From: Rhodanobacter sp. MP7CTX1
GTDB taxonomy: Bacteria > Pseudomonadota > Gammaproteobacteria > Xanthomonadales > Rhodanobacteraceae
Assembly (NCBI RefSeq): GCF_014205795.1
Contig: NZ_JACHCN010000002.1
Location: 186,001 to 250,000 of the forward strand
Reading direction: 5' to 3'
DNA length: 64,000 bases
Part shown: positions 9,884 to 18,931 of the stretch, piece after piece
Numbering within the stretch: the stretch's first letter is position 1
Layout of the letters: every line of letters starts with the position of its first letter
The notes under the pieces: generated by a model
Told to the model about the DNA's origin: nothing
Database searches by the model: none
The model's input: only the letters and a program-made list of their open reading frames with translations
Translations under genes and position numbers: made by a program

Positions 9884-11322
9884 GGGGCGAATGTTTTTGC
9901 GGGATTTGGATGGGGCATAACCAGATCGGTGTTGCCGAGCAACGCTTCCAGTGCGATCGCCTGCGTGGCCTGTTGCTGCTGCAGGTCAAGCAGGTCGAGA
10001 TCCGCGCTCAGCGCATTGCCACGGACCGACAGATAGGTTGGCCAATCGAGCAAGCCGGCTTGCCAGGCATGCTCGGCGGATTGACGCGCCTCGTCGAGTT
10101 GCCGGGCATGAGTGCTCAACGCGTTGCGTCGTTGCTGCATGCTCGCGAGGTCGGCCAGCAGCCGCTGCATGTCACTGCGCGTGGTCAGTACGCGCGCCTC
10201 GTAATCGTCTTTCAACTGCTGGCGGGTTGCCTGCTCGATCGCTATATGGCCGCGGTTGCGATCGAACAGCGGCAGCGTGATGCCGATGTTGTAACCGTTC
10301 GTGTACACCGGGGTGGTGTCGCGTGCCGTACTGACGCCGATGTTGAGCGCCGGGAACTGGGCGAGGACCGCACCGCGCAGCCGCGCTTCCTGCGACTGAT
10401 ATCCGGCCTGCAGCGCCAGCAGATCCGGCCGCCGCCGTGGCAGGTCGAGCAGCGCCTGCTGCACCTGCTCCGGTGTCGGCTCGACCTGATAAGGCGCGCC
10501 GACCAGGTCGAGCGGCGCTGTCGGCGCCAGGCCTAGCAGCATGTGCAGATCGCTTTCGGCCTGATGCAGCGCGACGGCACCGTCAGTCAGGCGTTTGCGC
10601 ACATCCGCGCCAGCATTGAGCCCAACGCTGGCGCTGTCATAGGTCAGGTTGCCGCTGCTGAGCGCTGCACCGATGTCGTGCTCGACTGAACCCAGCGCGG
10701 CCTGCTCGGTTTCAAGCTGGGCATGCTGTGCGCGCAGCGTCAACACCTGGTCGAACAGCAAGCGTGCCTGCGCCACGGTCTGCCACTCGGCCCACAACAA
10801 CTCAAGGTTGACCTGATCGGCCTGACTGCGCGCGGCCGCCTTGCGCGACGAACGCGTCAGCAACGCCGTGATGTCTTCGCTGAGACCGAGGCTGAACGCA
10901 CTGGTTAACCCGTTGCCGGATTCTTTGGGAAAATCGTTGCTGAAACTTACTGACGGATCGGGCAGCAGGCCTGCCGCGAACGCCTGCGCGCGGGATATTC
11001 CCAGCTCGTCGCGCTTGAGCTTCAGCTGCGGACTGTTTGCCACCGCCAGCATCGCTACTTCGGTAACGTCCAGGCCATCGGACGGATCGAAGCGATGGGT
11101 CGACGACATCGACGCCGGCATGTCGACCATCGGTGCCGTGAGTTGCGCCGCGCTGGCGAGGCCCGATCCGCTGTCGAGCGGCAACGGCGCGTACGAAGCG
11201 CAGCCGGACATCATCAGTCCGACGATCGCCCATGTCGCCCACCAGCAACCACGACATAGGCGCCTGTGAGGGGACGGGTGTTGCCACGCGGTGGTGACGT
11301 GCGGGGACCGGGCATGCTGCAT
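9880..11322 (-). CDS. TolC-family outer membrane efflux lipoprotein
   Basis: The product is the outer-membrane channel of the efflux operon. It has 480 residues with an N-terminal segment ending in the lipobox LMMSGC (C41), as in OprM-like factors. This is followed by two repeats of long amphipathic helices rich in Q, A and L (for example LFDQVLTLRAQHAQLETEQAALG), with strand segments such as YNIGITLPLFDRNRG. The ATG at 11322 lacks a strong ribosome binding site, and a shorter start cannot be excluded because the leader is unusually long. It is first in the operon. No regulator gene adjoins it. Bases 11323-11466 upstream hold only an inverted repeat. Confidence 0.87.
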   Translation of the reverse strand: MQHARSPHVTTAWQHPSPHRRLCRGCWWATWAIVGLMMSGCASYAPLPLDSGSGLASAAQLTAPMVDMPASMSSTHRFDPSDGLDVTEVAMLAVANSPQLKLKRDELGISRAQAFAAGLLPDPSVSFSNDFPKESGNGLTSAFSLGLSEDITALLTRSSRKAAARSQADQVNLELLWAEWQTVAQARLLFDQVLTLRAQHAQLETEQAALGSVEHDIGAALSSGNLTYDSASVGLNAGADVRKRLTDGAVALHQAESDLHMLLGLAPTAPLDLVGAPYQVEPTPEQVQQALLDLPRRRPDLLALQAGYQSQEARLRGAVLAQFPALNIGVSTARDTTPVYTNGYNIGITLPLFDRNRGHIAIEQATRQQLKDDYEARVLTTRSDMQRLLADLASMQQRRNALSTHARQLDEARQSAEHAWQAGLLDWPTYLSVRGNALSADLDLLDLQQQQATQAIALEALLGNTDLVMPHPNPAKTFAP

Positions 11323-11422
11323 GGAGACAGCTTGATGCCTGCCGCTTAGTCGTTTCTTAAGGGAGCGCGTTCACGCCGCGCAGGGTTGCTCCAAACGCCG
11401 GCCGCGCGTTGCGCGCGGGGCA

Positions 11423-11456
11423 TGTCGGCGCAACGCTATCGGGCGCTGCGCCGACA
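11423..11456. repeat. 10-bp inverted repeat between sapC-like and efflux genes
   Basis: TGTCGGCGCA (11423-11432) and TGCGCCGACA (11447-11456) form a perfect stem with a 14-base loop just after the SapC-family stop codon on the minus strand. There is no T-run, so it is at most a weak terminator. Confidence 0.4.
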
Positions 11457-11466
11457 ACAGCTCAGG

Positions 11467-12249
11467 TCAATTCCTGGTTGCGCTGCTGGCCGCTTCTGCC
11501 TGCTCACGCACATCCAGTCGCTGCCCAAGACGATCAAGGTTGGTCAGCGACATCAGATGGGCATAGATCCAGCCGAACACACCTTCACGGGCAAACTCGT
11601 GGGCGGTTTTCTCGTCCAGACTGCGCACCTTCTCCTCGTTGACCACGAACAGGCCATTGAGGTTGATCGAGCGGGCTTCGCTGCCGTCACGACCGGGCTT
11701 CTGCAGCCGGACATTGCGCGACATCAGCAAGTCATGTTTGTTCAACTGCTGCATGAACCAGCGCGTGCGTGCCACGTTCTGCTGGAACTCGCCGAGGAAT
11801 TTCACCGCATTGGTCAGCAGGTCGGTGTCGGTGCCGTCTTCCTTGAACAGGCGCTCGCCTTCGGCTGTATTGAAGCCCTCGTAGCGCTCGTCGAGAAACA
11901 CCGTGAGATCGTCGCCTTCCTGGCCGTCCGGCTTCTCGGCCAGCACAAACGGATAGCGACGCACGAACGCCGGAATATAGGTGTTCGGTGCCCACTGACC
12001 GTCGGCATCGACATAAAGATTTTCGTCCTGGCGCAGACCAAGCAACGCGATCGGACCCGCATCGGCAATACTGTTGCCAGCGAACACGATCGGCAGGTCG
12101 CGGGCAGCAACGGCGAACTCCGCACCGGTCAGCGGCACTGAATGGACACTCATCGCGAACTTCGTGTTCGGCACGCTCTTGAGACGCAGATCTTTGTGCT
12201 CGGTGCGGTTAAGCGGCACCGGGCGCTCGTAGAAAAGAACTTCAGCCAC
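11467..12249 (-). CDS. SapC family protein
   Basis: The 260-residue product matches the SapC family (named from a Campylobacter S-layer-associated gene), which is common in proteobacteria and of unclear biochemical role. Recognisable segments are the N-terminal YERPVPLNRTEHKDLRLK and the hydrophobic ARDLPIVFAGN. Further on are YIPAFVRRYPFVLAE near residue 90 and the central LTVFLDERYEGF with GERLF. No signal peptide or membrane helix is visible, so a cytoplasmic or leaderless protein is suggested. It stands alone on the minus strand, divergent from the HNH gene across 260 bases. That gap holds a CCCCG/CGGGG hairpin near 12264-12279 and an AT-rich patch near 12420-12445, but no promoter I would defend. 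Confidence 0.85.
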   Translation of the reverse strand: MAEVLFYERPVPLNRTEHKDLRLKSVPNTKFAMSVHSVPLTGAEFAVAARDLPIVFAGNSIADAGPIALLGLRQDENLYVDADGQWAPNTYIPAFVRRYPFVLAEKPDGQEGDDLTVFLDERYEGFNTAEGERLFKEDGTDTDLLTNAVKFLGEFQQNVARTRWFMQQLNKHDLLMSRNVRLQKPGRDGSEARSINLNGLFVVNEEKVRSLDEKTAHEFAREGVFGWIYAHLMSLTNLDRLGQRLDVREQAEAASSATRN

Positions 12250-12509
12250 GTTGATACCTCATGCCCCGCCGTGCCGGGGTCGCCACCAGGCGCCCCCTCC
12301 CAAACCCGGCGATCGGGTCTATGTCGATTCTCAATCATATCAGCGCAACCAGGCCTCAGCGACCGATCCCGGGCGGGGTCCGCCGGACCCTTGGACGGGC
12401 TGTCGGCCACACTTGCATGCGAATTGCAATGAAATTGTTCTATGCTGCGGAAAACGAGCATCCTGCATCGCCGAACCGATCTCAAAGCCCAGGCTGAAGG
12501 ACGATCTAC

Positions 12510-13109
12510 ATGCTGATGGAAGTGCCAAGCCGGGCCGATCTCAACGCGACCCGGGTGCTATCGCTGGACGCCGCCGGCCGCATCCTCGACTGGATCAGCT
12601 GGCAAGACGCGGTTTGCCTGTATGTCCGGGACGCGGTGGCCTGGACGCTGGGCGACCCGTGCCTCACCGTGCATGGCGGCATGAATCGCCTGCTTGGCGC
12701 CCAAAGCCTGCTGCAGCTGCACCCGATCGTCGCCAGCACCGGCCACTGCCGTGACCACGCGATCGATCCGGCGCCCGCACTGACCAATACCGCGCTATTC
12801 GCCCGCGATCGCCACCTGTGCCTGTACTGCGGCGATCACTTCACCCGCGGCGAGCTGACCCGCGACCACGTGTTGCCGATTTCGAAGCACGGCAAGGACG
12901 AGTGGGAGAACGTGGTCAGCGCCTGTCTCGTGTGCAACCTGAAAAAGAGCAACCGCACGCCACAGCAGGCCCACATGCCCCTGCTGGCGGTGCCGTATCG
13001 ACCGAGCTGGGTTGAGCACCTGATCCTCTCCAACCGCAATATCCTGGCCGACCAGATGGAATTCCTGGTCAGCCATCTACCGCGCGATCGCCGGCCGCAC
13101 AACGCCTGA
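12510..13109 (+). CDS. HNH endonuclease domain protein
   Basis: The 199-residue product carries a C-terminal HNH nuclease fold of the zinc-ribbon type. CLYCG (C104, C107) and CLVCN (C139, C142) supply the zinc ligands. The catalytic core is LTRDHVLPISKHGKDEWENV, with D119-H120 and N134, and the trailing NLKKSNRTP is typical. The N-terminal hundred residues are of a type often fused to HNH domains in gammaproteobacterial chromosomal genes. The ATG at 12510 is preceded by AAGGA 9 bases upstream. It is a solitary gene: no restriction, toxin or phage partner is nearby, so the biological role is unclear. Confidence 0.85.
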   Translation: MLMEVPSRADLNATRVLSLDAAGRILDWISWQDAVCLYVRDAVAWTLGDPCLTVHGGMNRLLGAQSLLQLHPIVASTGHCRDHAIDPAPALTNTALFARDRHLCLYCGDHFTRGELTRDHVLPISKHGKDEWENVVSACLVCNLKKSNRTPQQAHMPLLAVPYRPSWVEHLILSNRNILADQMEFLVSHLPRDRRPHNA

Positions 13110-13202
13110 GAGGCTGTCTGAACGGGCCGATGGCGCCCGTGTGTCCGGCAATGCCATGGTTTTGCCCTTGCCCCGCCTCGCCGCTGGGCCAACAATACGC
13201 AG

Positions 13203-15098
13203 ATGATTGACCTTGCCCGCTATCCCCATCTGGCGAAAATCGACACGCCCGCCGACCTGCGCCGCGTCACCGATGATGAATTACCCGCCGTTGCCGACGA
13301 GTTGCGCCAGTACCTGATCGAGGCGGTAGCCAGCTCCGGCGGCCATTTCGGCGCGGGCCTGGGCGTGGTGGAACTCACCGTCGCGCTGCACTACGTGTTC
13401 AAGACCCCGGACGATCGCCTGGTCTGGGACGTCGGCCACCAGTGCTATCCGCACAAGATCCTCACGGGTCGCCGCGAGCGCATCACCACGATCAAGAAGA
13501 AGGACGGCCTCGCACCCTTTCCGCGCCGGGAAGAGAGCGAATACGACACCTTTGGCGTCGGCCACTCGTCCACTTCCATTTCGGCCGCGCTGGGCATGGC
13601 GATCGCCGCGCAGCGCAAGAATGACCAGCGCAAGGTGGTCGCCGTGATCGGTGATGGCGCGATGACCGCCGGCATGGCGTTCGAAGCGCTGAACCACGGC
13701 GGCGACGTCGAGCCGAACATGCTGGTGGTCTTCAACGACAACGGCATGTCGATCAGCGAGAACGTCGGCGCTCTGACCAAGATGATGGCCCGCGCCATGG
13801 CCAGCCGCACGCTCAATGTATGGCGCGAGCGCGCAAAGCGGGCGATCCCGAAGCAGTCGCTGTTCGGCCGCTTCTTCAAGCGCTGGGAGGAGCACGCCAA
13901 GGGAATGTTCGTGCCCAGCACGCTGTTCGAGGAACTTGGCTTCCACTACACCGGCCCGATCGACGGCCACAATATTCCGCAGCTGCTGCACGCGTTGCGT
14001 ACGGTGAAAGACCTGCCGGGCCCGCAACTGCTGCACGTGATTACCACCAAGGGCAAAGGCTACGCGCCGGCCGAACAGGCGCAGATCGAGTACCACGCGG
14101 TCGGCCCGTTCGATCCGCAGGCCGGGCTGGTCAAAAAGAACGCACCGGCCAAGCCAACCTATACCGACATCTTCGGCGACTGGCTGTGTGACCAGGCTGC
14201 CGTCGATGAGCGCCTGCTCGGGATCACCCCGGCCATGCGCGAGGGTTCCGGCCTGGTGCGCTTCTCCAGGGAATACCCGCAACGCTATTTCGACGTGGCG
14301 ATCGCCGAGCAGCACGCGGTGACGCTAGCTGCCGGTATGGCCTGCGAAGGCGCCAAACCCGTCGTCGCGATCTACTCCACGTTCCTGCAGCGCGCCTACG
14401 ACCAGGCCATTCACGATGTCGCGTTGCAGAATCTCGACGTCACGTTCGCAATCGACCGCGCCGGCGTCGTCGGGCCGGATGGCGCTACTCATTCCGGCAG
14501 TTTCGATCTCACGTTCCTGCGCTGCCTGCCAAACATGGTGATCATGGCGCCGGCGGACGAAAACGAATGCCGCATGATGCTGAGCACCGGCTTCGAGCAT
14601 CCCGGCCCCGCCGCCATCCGCTACCCGCGTGGCAGCGGACCCGGTACGGCCATCCACAAGGCCCTGGACACCTTGCCGATAGGCAAAGCCGAACTGCGTC
14701 GACGCGGTCATGGCCTGGCAATCCTCAGTTTCGGCGCGATGCTGGCGCCAGCCGCGACGATTGCCGCGGAACTCGACGCCTCGCTCGTCAACATGCGTTT
14801 CGTGAAGCCGCTGGACGAGGCGCTGATCCTGGAGCTGGCGAAGACGCACGATGCCTTCGTTACGTTGGAAGACAACGCCGTCGCCGGTGGCGCCGGTTCC
14901 GCCGTGGCCGAATGCCTGGCTGCCCACGGCATCACTTTGCCGATCCTGCATATCGGCCTTCCAGACGTCTATCTGGAGCACGGCAGTCGCGAAGAAGTGT
15001 TGACGATGGCCGGACTCGATCTACCCAGCATCCGCAACGCGATCTGCGCACGATTTCCGCTTGCAGGGACAATGAAACAGGCAAGCGCGAGCGCCTGA
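13203..15098 (+). CDS. dxs: 1-deoxy-D-xylulose-5-phosphate synthase
   Basis: This thiamine-diphosphate enzyme condenses pyruvate and glyceraldehyde 3-phosphate, the first step of the MEP isoprenoid pathway. Its 631 residues match the usual length. Visible motifs are GHSSTSIS (120-127) and the ThDP-binding GDGAMTAG...NDN block (150-180). AIAEQHAVT contains the catalytic glutamate of the pyrimidine domain near residue 370. The C-terminal transketolase domain contains [15 protein letters not shown]. The downstream gene resembles the hopanoid transporter HpnN, which uses products of this pathway, so a functional link is plausible although 367 bases with repeats separate them. Confidence 0.97.
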   Translation: MIDLARYPHLAKIDTPADLRRVTDDELPAVADELRQYLIEAVASSGGHFGAGLGVVELTVALHYVFKTPDDRLVWDVGHQCYPHKILTGRRERITTIKKKDGLAPFPRREESEYDTFGVGHSSTSISAALGMAIAAQRKNDQRKVVAVIGDGAMTAGMAFEALNHGGDVEPNMLVVFNDNGMSISENVGALTKMMARAMASRTLNVWRERAKRAIPKQSLFGRFFKRWEEHAKGMFVPSTLFEELGFHYTGPIDGHNIPQLLHALRTVKDLPGPQLLHVITTKGKGYAPAEQAQIEYHAVGPFDPQAGLVKKNAPAKPTYTDIFGDWLCDQAAVDERLLGITPAMREGSGLVRFSREYPQRYFDVAIAEQHAVTLAAGMACEGAKPVVAIYSTFLQRAYDQAIHDVALQNLDVTFAIDRAGVVGPDGATHSGSFDLTFLRCLPNMVIMAPADENECRMMLSTGFEHPGPAAIRYPRGSGPGTAIHKALDTLPIGKAELRRRGHGLAILSFGAMLAPAATIAAELDASLVNMRFVKPLDEALILELAKTHDAFVTLEDNAVAGGAGSAVAECLAAHGITLPILHIGLPDVYLEHGSREEVLTMAGLDLPSIRNAICARFPLAGTMKQASASA

Positions 15099-15099
15099 G

Positions 15100-15125
15100 A
15101 TCCAGGCGCGCGCAAGCGCCTGGAT
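15100..15125. terminator. hairpin after dxs, possible terminator
   Basis: ATCCAGGCG (15100-15108) pairs perfectly with CGCCTGGAT (15117-15125) directly after the dxs stop codon. No T-run follows, so termination is not certain. Confidence 0.4.
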
Positions 15126-15224
15126 CCTGTTCAAGCTCTCTTGCGCGCATCACAAGCCAGCAAGGCGCGCACGCTATACCCCCATTGAGCCCGTCTGGGC
15201 CACCAGCGAAGCCGCCTGCTTTGC

Positions 15225-15327
15225 TCCTCCCCCTGCTTGCAGGGGGAGGTTGGGAGGGGGTGGCTTTTGATCTTCGGGCCCTGGAGCAACCCCTCCCCAA
15301 CCCTCCCCTGCAAGCAGGGGAGGGAGT
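15225..15327. repeat. C/T-rich inverted intergenic repeat pair
   Basis: Each unit contains a small palindrome of the form CCCCTGC-TTGCAGGGG followed by a G-rich tail (left unit 15225-15262, right unit 15288-15327 in inverse orientation). The units are imperfect inverse copies of each other. They fill most of the 367-base gap between dxs and the HpnN-like gene (15099-15465), which otherwise shows nothing I can support. Confidence 0.7.
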
Positions 15328-15465
15328 AGCGCTCCCGCCAAGCGCTCCCCGCGCGAGCCCCGCAAGATCTTGAACAGTTCCCATCGCTCTCTGATACCGT
15401 GACGGCAAACAGAAACGGGATGGCTACCGACTTTGACTGGCCGCCCCACCGGGAGGCGCGTCAGC

Positions 15466-18060
15466 ATGACCGAGTGGATCGCACGTCTTGTCGATGCCAG
15501 CCGACGGCATGCGTGGCTGACCACGCTGGCCTTCGCCTTGCTCGCCGCCGTCTGCCTTTGGTTCTCGGCCGGCCACCTGGGCATCGATTCGGATACCGAT
15601 CACCTGTTTGCCACCAGCCTGCCATGGCGGCAACAGGAACTGGCGACGGATCGCGAATTTCCACAGTTCAACGATGTGCTGGTCGCCGTGGTACGCGGGT
15701 CAACTCCCGAGGAAACCGACGCCACTGCAGTTGCACTGACAAAAGCACTGCAGGCTGATCAAAGCCATTTCCACGATGTGGCCCGACCGGATGCCGATCC
15801 GTTCTTCCGACACGAAGGTCTGCTGCTGCTTTCAGGGCCAGACCTGACCAAGCTGCTCGATTCGCTGTTGAACGCACAACCACTGCTGGGCCCACTCGCC
15901 ACCGAACCGTCGGCGCTCGGGCTGCTCCATGGCATTTCGCTGATGGCGGAGGGTGTGCGCATCGAGCACGCCGATCTCACCGCCTACAAGCCTGCACTGG
16001 AACAACTGCGTCAGGTGCTGGATGCTGCAGCCGCTGGCCACGCCGTGCCGCTGTCGTGGCAGAACCTGCTCGGCACAGGTGTCGACGGGGACGCCGATCC
16101 ATTGCGGCTCGTCTTGATTCATCCGGTGATGCAGGCAGGTGCCCTGCAACCCGGTCTTGCCGCCACCCAGGCACTTGAACGTATTAGCGCCAGCCTGCCC
16201 GAAGTGCGCAGCGGTCGCGCCAGGGTCGACTACACCGGTTCGGTCGCACTGTCGGACGTACAGTTTGGCGCGCTGACCGAGGGCATCGTGGGCAGCACGC
16301 TGGTCAGCCTCGTCCTGCTGGCGCTGTGGTTGTACCTGGCGCTGCGTTCCTGGCGTCTGATCGTACCAATCCTGCTGAACCTGCTGGTCGGCCTGGCGCT
16401 TACGTTCGGTTTTGCAGCTCTGGCGATCGGCACGTTGAACCTGATCTCCGTGTCATTTGCGGTGTTGTTCGTCGGCCTCGCCATCGACTTCGCGATCCAG
16501 TTCGCGGTGCGTCTGCGTGACATGCGCCGACAGCAACCCTCACTGGCTGGCGCGCTGCGCCAGACCGGCGCGATCGCGGGCCTGCAGATCAGCGTGGCCG
16601 CTGCCGCCATCGCGTGCGGCTTTCTTGCTTTTGCGCCGACGGCCTTTGTTGGTGTCGCACAGCTTGGCCTGATTGCTGGCGTCGGCATGGGCCTCGCCTT
16701 GCTGTGCACACTCACCCTGCTACCCGCGCTGCTATGGCTGTTCCAACCACGCGACCAGGGTGGCGAACTGGCCCTGCCGTTCGGCGTGCGCTGGGACGCG
16801 ACGATTCAGCACCGACGCAAAGGAGTATTGATCCTGTTCGTGCTGCTTGGCACGGCCGGTGCGGTTGCCAGCGTGAGCATGCCGTTCGACGCCAACCCGC
16901 TGCATACCCAGGCGCCCGACTCCGAGCCCATGCGAACGTTGCGCAGCATGGCGGACAACCCACTCACGAACCCGTTCAACATCAACATCATGGTGCCTGA
17001 CCTGGCGCAGGCACGCACGCTAGGTGCGCAGCTGGAAAAGCTGCCGGAAGTGGCCAGCGTGATTTCGGCGGCGACCTTCGTGCCGCCAGGCCAGTCCTCA
17101 CTGCTCGATCAACTGGAGCAGGCGCAGGATCTGATGCTTCCCTCATTGACTCCACGGGCTTCGCCGACACCGGTCACGCCGACGGCGTTGCGCTCTGCCA
17201 TCGTCGACACCCGTGGTGCCATCGCCGACGCCAACCACGAGCTGCCTGCCGACTCGCCGTTGCGCGGCATCGACGCCGCGTTACAGCGGTTGAGCCAAGC
17301 ACCCGACGACCATCTGCTGGCGATGAACGCGGCGGTCAGTCGCTTCCTGCCCGAACAGCTGGCCAGCCTGCGCGATGCCCTGGACGCAAACGAGATCACC
17401 CTCAAGAACCTGCCCGTGTCGATCCGTCGCGATTGGGTGAGCCCGCAAGGACAAGTGCGCATCCAGGTGTCGCCCACTGCCGCCGCACAGGACACCGCCG
17501 TGCTCCGTCGCTTTGTGCGGGCCGTGCAAGCCATCGCGCCGCAGGCTGGCGGCCCGGCGGTTACCACCATCGCCTCGGCGGACTCCATCATGCGCGCGTT
17601 CCAGCAGGCAGCCGTACTGGCGACGCTGGCGATTGCGCTGGTGCTGTTGGCAGTGCTGCGCCGGTTTCTCGATAGTGGCATCGTGCTGCTTTCGCTGGGA
17701 ATGTCGGCGCTGCTGACTGCACTGCTGGCGAGGGTGGACGGCATGGCGATCAACTACGCCAACATCATCGCACTGCCGCTGCTGCTCGGCGTCGGCGTGT
17801 CGTTCAACGTGTACTTCGTGATGAACTGGCGCGCCGGCATGCGTTCGTTTGTCGGTTCCGCTTCGGCGCGCGCCGTGCTGTTTTCGGCGCTGACTACCGG
17901 TACCGCGTTCGGCTCGCTGGCGCTGTCGCACGACCGCGGCATGGCCAGCATGGGCGCCATGCTCCTGCTCAGCCTGGGCGCCGTGCTACTGGCCACCTTC
18001 GCGTTTCTGCCGGCGTTGCTCTACACGCTCACTCCTGAGGTAGCGCGCCGAGCCACATGA
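15466..18060 (+). CDS. hpnN: MMPL/RND-family transporter, HpnN-like
   Basis: The 864-residue product has the topology of hopanoid-associated RND transporters: one N-terminal helix, a large periplasmic domain, and about five helices near 270-440 including LYLALRSWRLIVPILLNLLVG. The helix plus loop pattern is then repeated with a C-terminal bundle (LVLLAVLRRFLDSGIVLLSL onward). HpnN proteins move hopanoids to the outer membrane in Rhodopseudomonas and Burkholderia. Assignment to HpnN rather than another MMPL transporter is from overall pattern. I chose the ATG at 15466 because GGGAGG lies 9 bases upstream, although the frame is open from 15433. No other hopanoid genes are in the window. Confidence 0.7.
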   Translation: MTEWIARLVDASRRHAWLTTLAFALLAAVCLWFSAGHLGIDSDTDHLFATSLPWRQQELATDREFPQFNDVLVAVVRGSTPEETDATAVALTKALQADQSHFHDVARPDADPFFRHEGLLLLSGPDLTKLLDSLLNAQPLLGPLATEPSALGLLHGISLMAEGVRIEHADLTAYKPALEQLRQVLDAAAAGHAVPLSWQNLLGTGVDGDADPLRLVLIHPVMQAGALQPGLAATQALERISASLPEVRSGRARVDYTGSVALSDVQFGALTEGIVGSTLVSLVLLALWLYLALRSWRLIVPILLNLLVGLALTFGFAALAIGTLNLISVSFAVLFVGLAIDFAIQFAVRLRDMRRQQPSLAGALRQTGAIAGLQISVAAAAIACGFLAFAPTAFVGVAQLGLIAGVGMGLALLCTLTLLPALLWLFQPRDQGGELALPFGVRWDATIQHRRKGVLILFVLLGTAGAVASVSMPFDANPLHTQAPDSEPMRTLRSMADNPLTNPFNINIMVPDLAQARTLGAQLEKLPEVASVISAATFVPPGQSSLLDQLEQAQDLMLPSLTPRASPTPVTPTALRSAIVDTRGAIADANHELPADSPLRGIDAALQRLSQAPDDHLLAMNAAVSRFLPEQLASLRDALDANEITLKNLPVSIRRDWVSPQGQVRIQVSPTAAAQDTAVLRRFVRAVQAIAPQAGGPAVTTIASADSIMRAFQQAAVLATLAIALVLLAVLRRFLDSGIVLLSLGMSALLTALLARVDGMAINYANIIALPLLLGVGVSFNVYFVMNWRAGMRSFVGSASARAVLFSALTTGTAFGSLALSHDRGMASMGAMLLLSLGAVLLATFAFLPALLYTLTPEVARRAT

Positions 18061-18103
18061 CCAGTGGATCCGGCCTATATGGCTGGATGTAGTCGTGTCC
18101 GTA

Positions 18104-18931
18104 TCAGCCGCGCCAACATCCCCCACTGACGCGGTCCCGCTGCTCAAGATCCTGCGCCGTCACAACCTCGGCATAGCCTGCCGAATGGAGCAACGCACGC
18201 GCAGCCTCACCCTGATTCCAGCCGTGCTCGAACAATAGCCAGCCGTCAACATCGAGATGCTCGCGCGCATCGCCAACAATGCGGCGGATCGCATCCAGGC
18301 CATCGCTACCTGAAGCCAGTGCGTCAGCCGGCTCAAAACGCAGATCCCCCTGACCGAGATGCGGGTCGGCCGCTTCGATATAGGGAGGATTGGAGACGAT
18401 CAGGTTGAAGCGCTCGCCGGCCAGCGGCGTCAGCCAGTCGCCCTGGATGAAAGTGACATTGCCGACATCAAGACTTAATGCATTGCGCTGTGCCACCGCG
18501 AGCGCTGCCATGCTGACATCGGTGGCGACCACCCGTGCTCGCGGCCGCTCATGCGCAATCGCCAACGCAATGGCACCGCTGCCCGTACCAAGATCCGCAA
18601 CGGCGGCGCCAGCCTCGTGCGGCAGTCGTGCAAGTGCCAGCTCCACCAGCAACTCGGTCTCCGGCCGCGGGATCAGCGTGGCCGGCGTCACTTCCAACTC
18701 AAACGACCAGAAGCCACGGTGCCCGGTGATATAAGCCACTGGCTCGCCCGCGATGCGGCGCTCGACCAGCGAGGCATAAGCCGTCTGGACGTCCATATCC
18801 AACACATCATCGGCATGTGCGATCAACCAACTGCGTGGCTTGCCGAGCACATGCAGCAACAGTATTTCAGCGTCAATGCGTTCGCCCAGACGCTGTGTCG
18901 CAGCAAAAAGGGCATGGCGGACTTCAATCAT
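18104..18931 (-). CDS. prmC: peptide chain release factor N5-glutamine methyltransferase
   Basis: PrmC methylates the glutamine of the GGQ motif in release factors 1 and 2. The 275-residue product shows the SAM-binding motif [16 protein letters not shown] (111-126) and the signature [14 protein letters not shown], in which NPPY (181-184) binds the substrate glutamine. [11 protein letters not shown] (88-98) is another family hallmark. The ATG at 18931 overlaps the end of the upstream 1384-codon gene by 8 bases, so the two are translationally coupled. prmC is usually next to prfA, which is not seen in this window. Confidence 0.95.
   Translation of the reverse strand: MIEVRHALFAATQRLGERIDAEILLLHVLGKPRSWLIAHADDVLDMDVQTAYASLVERRIAGEPVAYITGHRGFWSFELEVTPATLIPRPETELLVELALARLPHEAGAAVADLGTGSGAIALAIAHERPRARVVATDVSMAALAVAQRNALSLDVGNVTFIQGDWLTPLAGERFNLIVSNPPYIEAADPHLGQGDLRFEPADALASGSDGLDAIRRIVGDAREHLDVDGWLLFEHGWNQGEAARALLHSAGYAEVVTAQDLEQRDRVSGGCWRG

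Noticed and set aside
12510..13109. HNH endonuclease as part of a defence system
   Set aside because: No methylase, toxin, helicase or other defence gene is adjacent; the neighbours are housekeeping genes.
18104..18931. prmC as a DNA methyltransferase because of its NPPY motif
   Set aside because: The combined motifs match PrmC (release factor methylation), not a restriction-modification enzyme.
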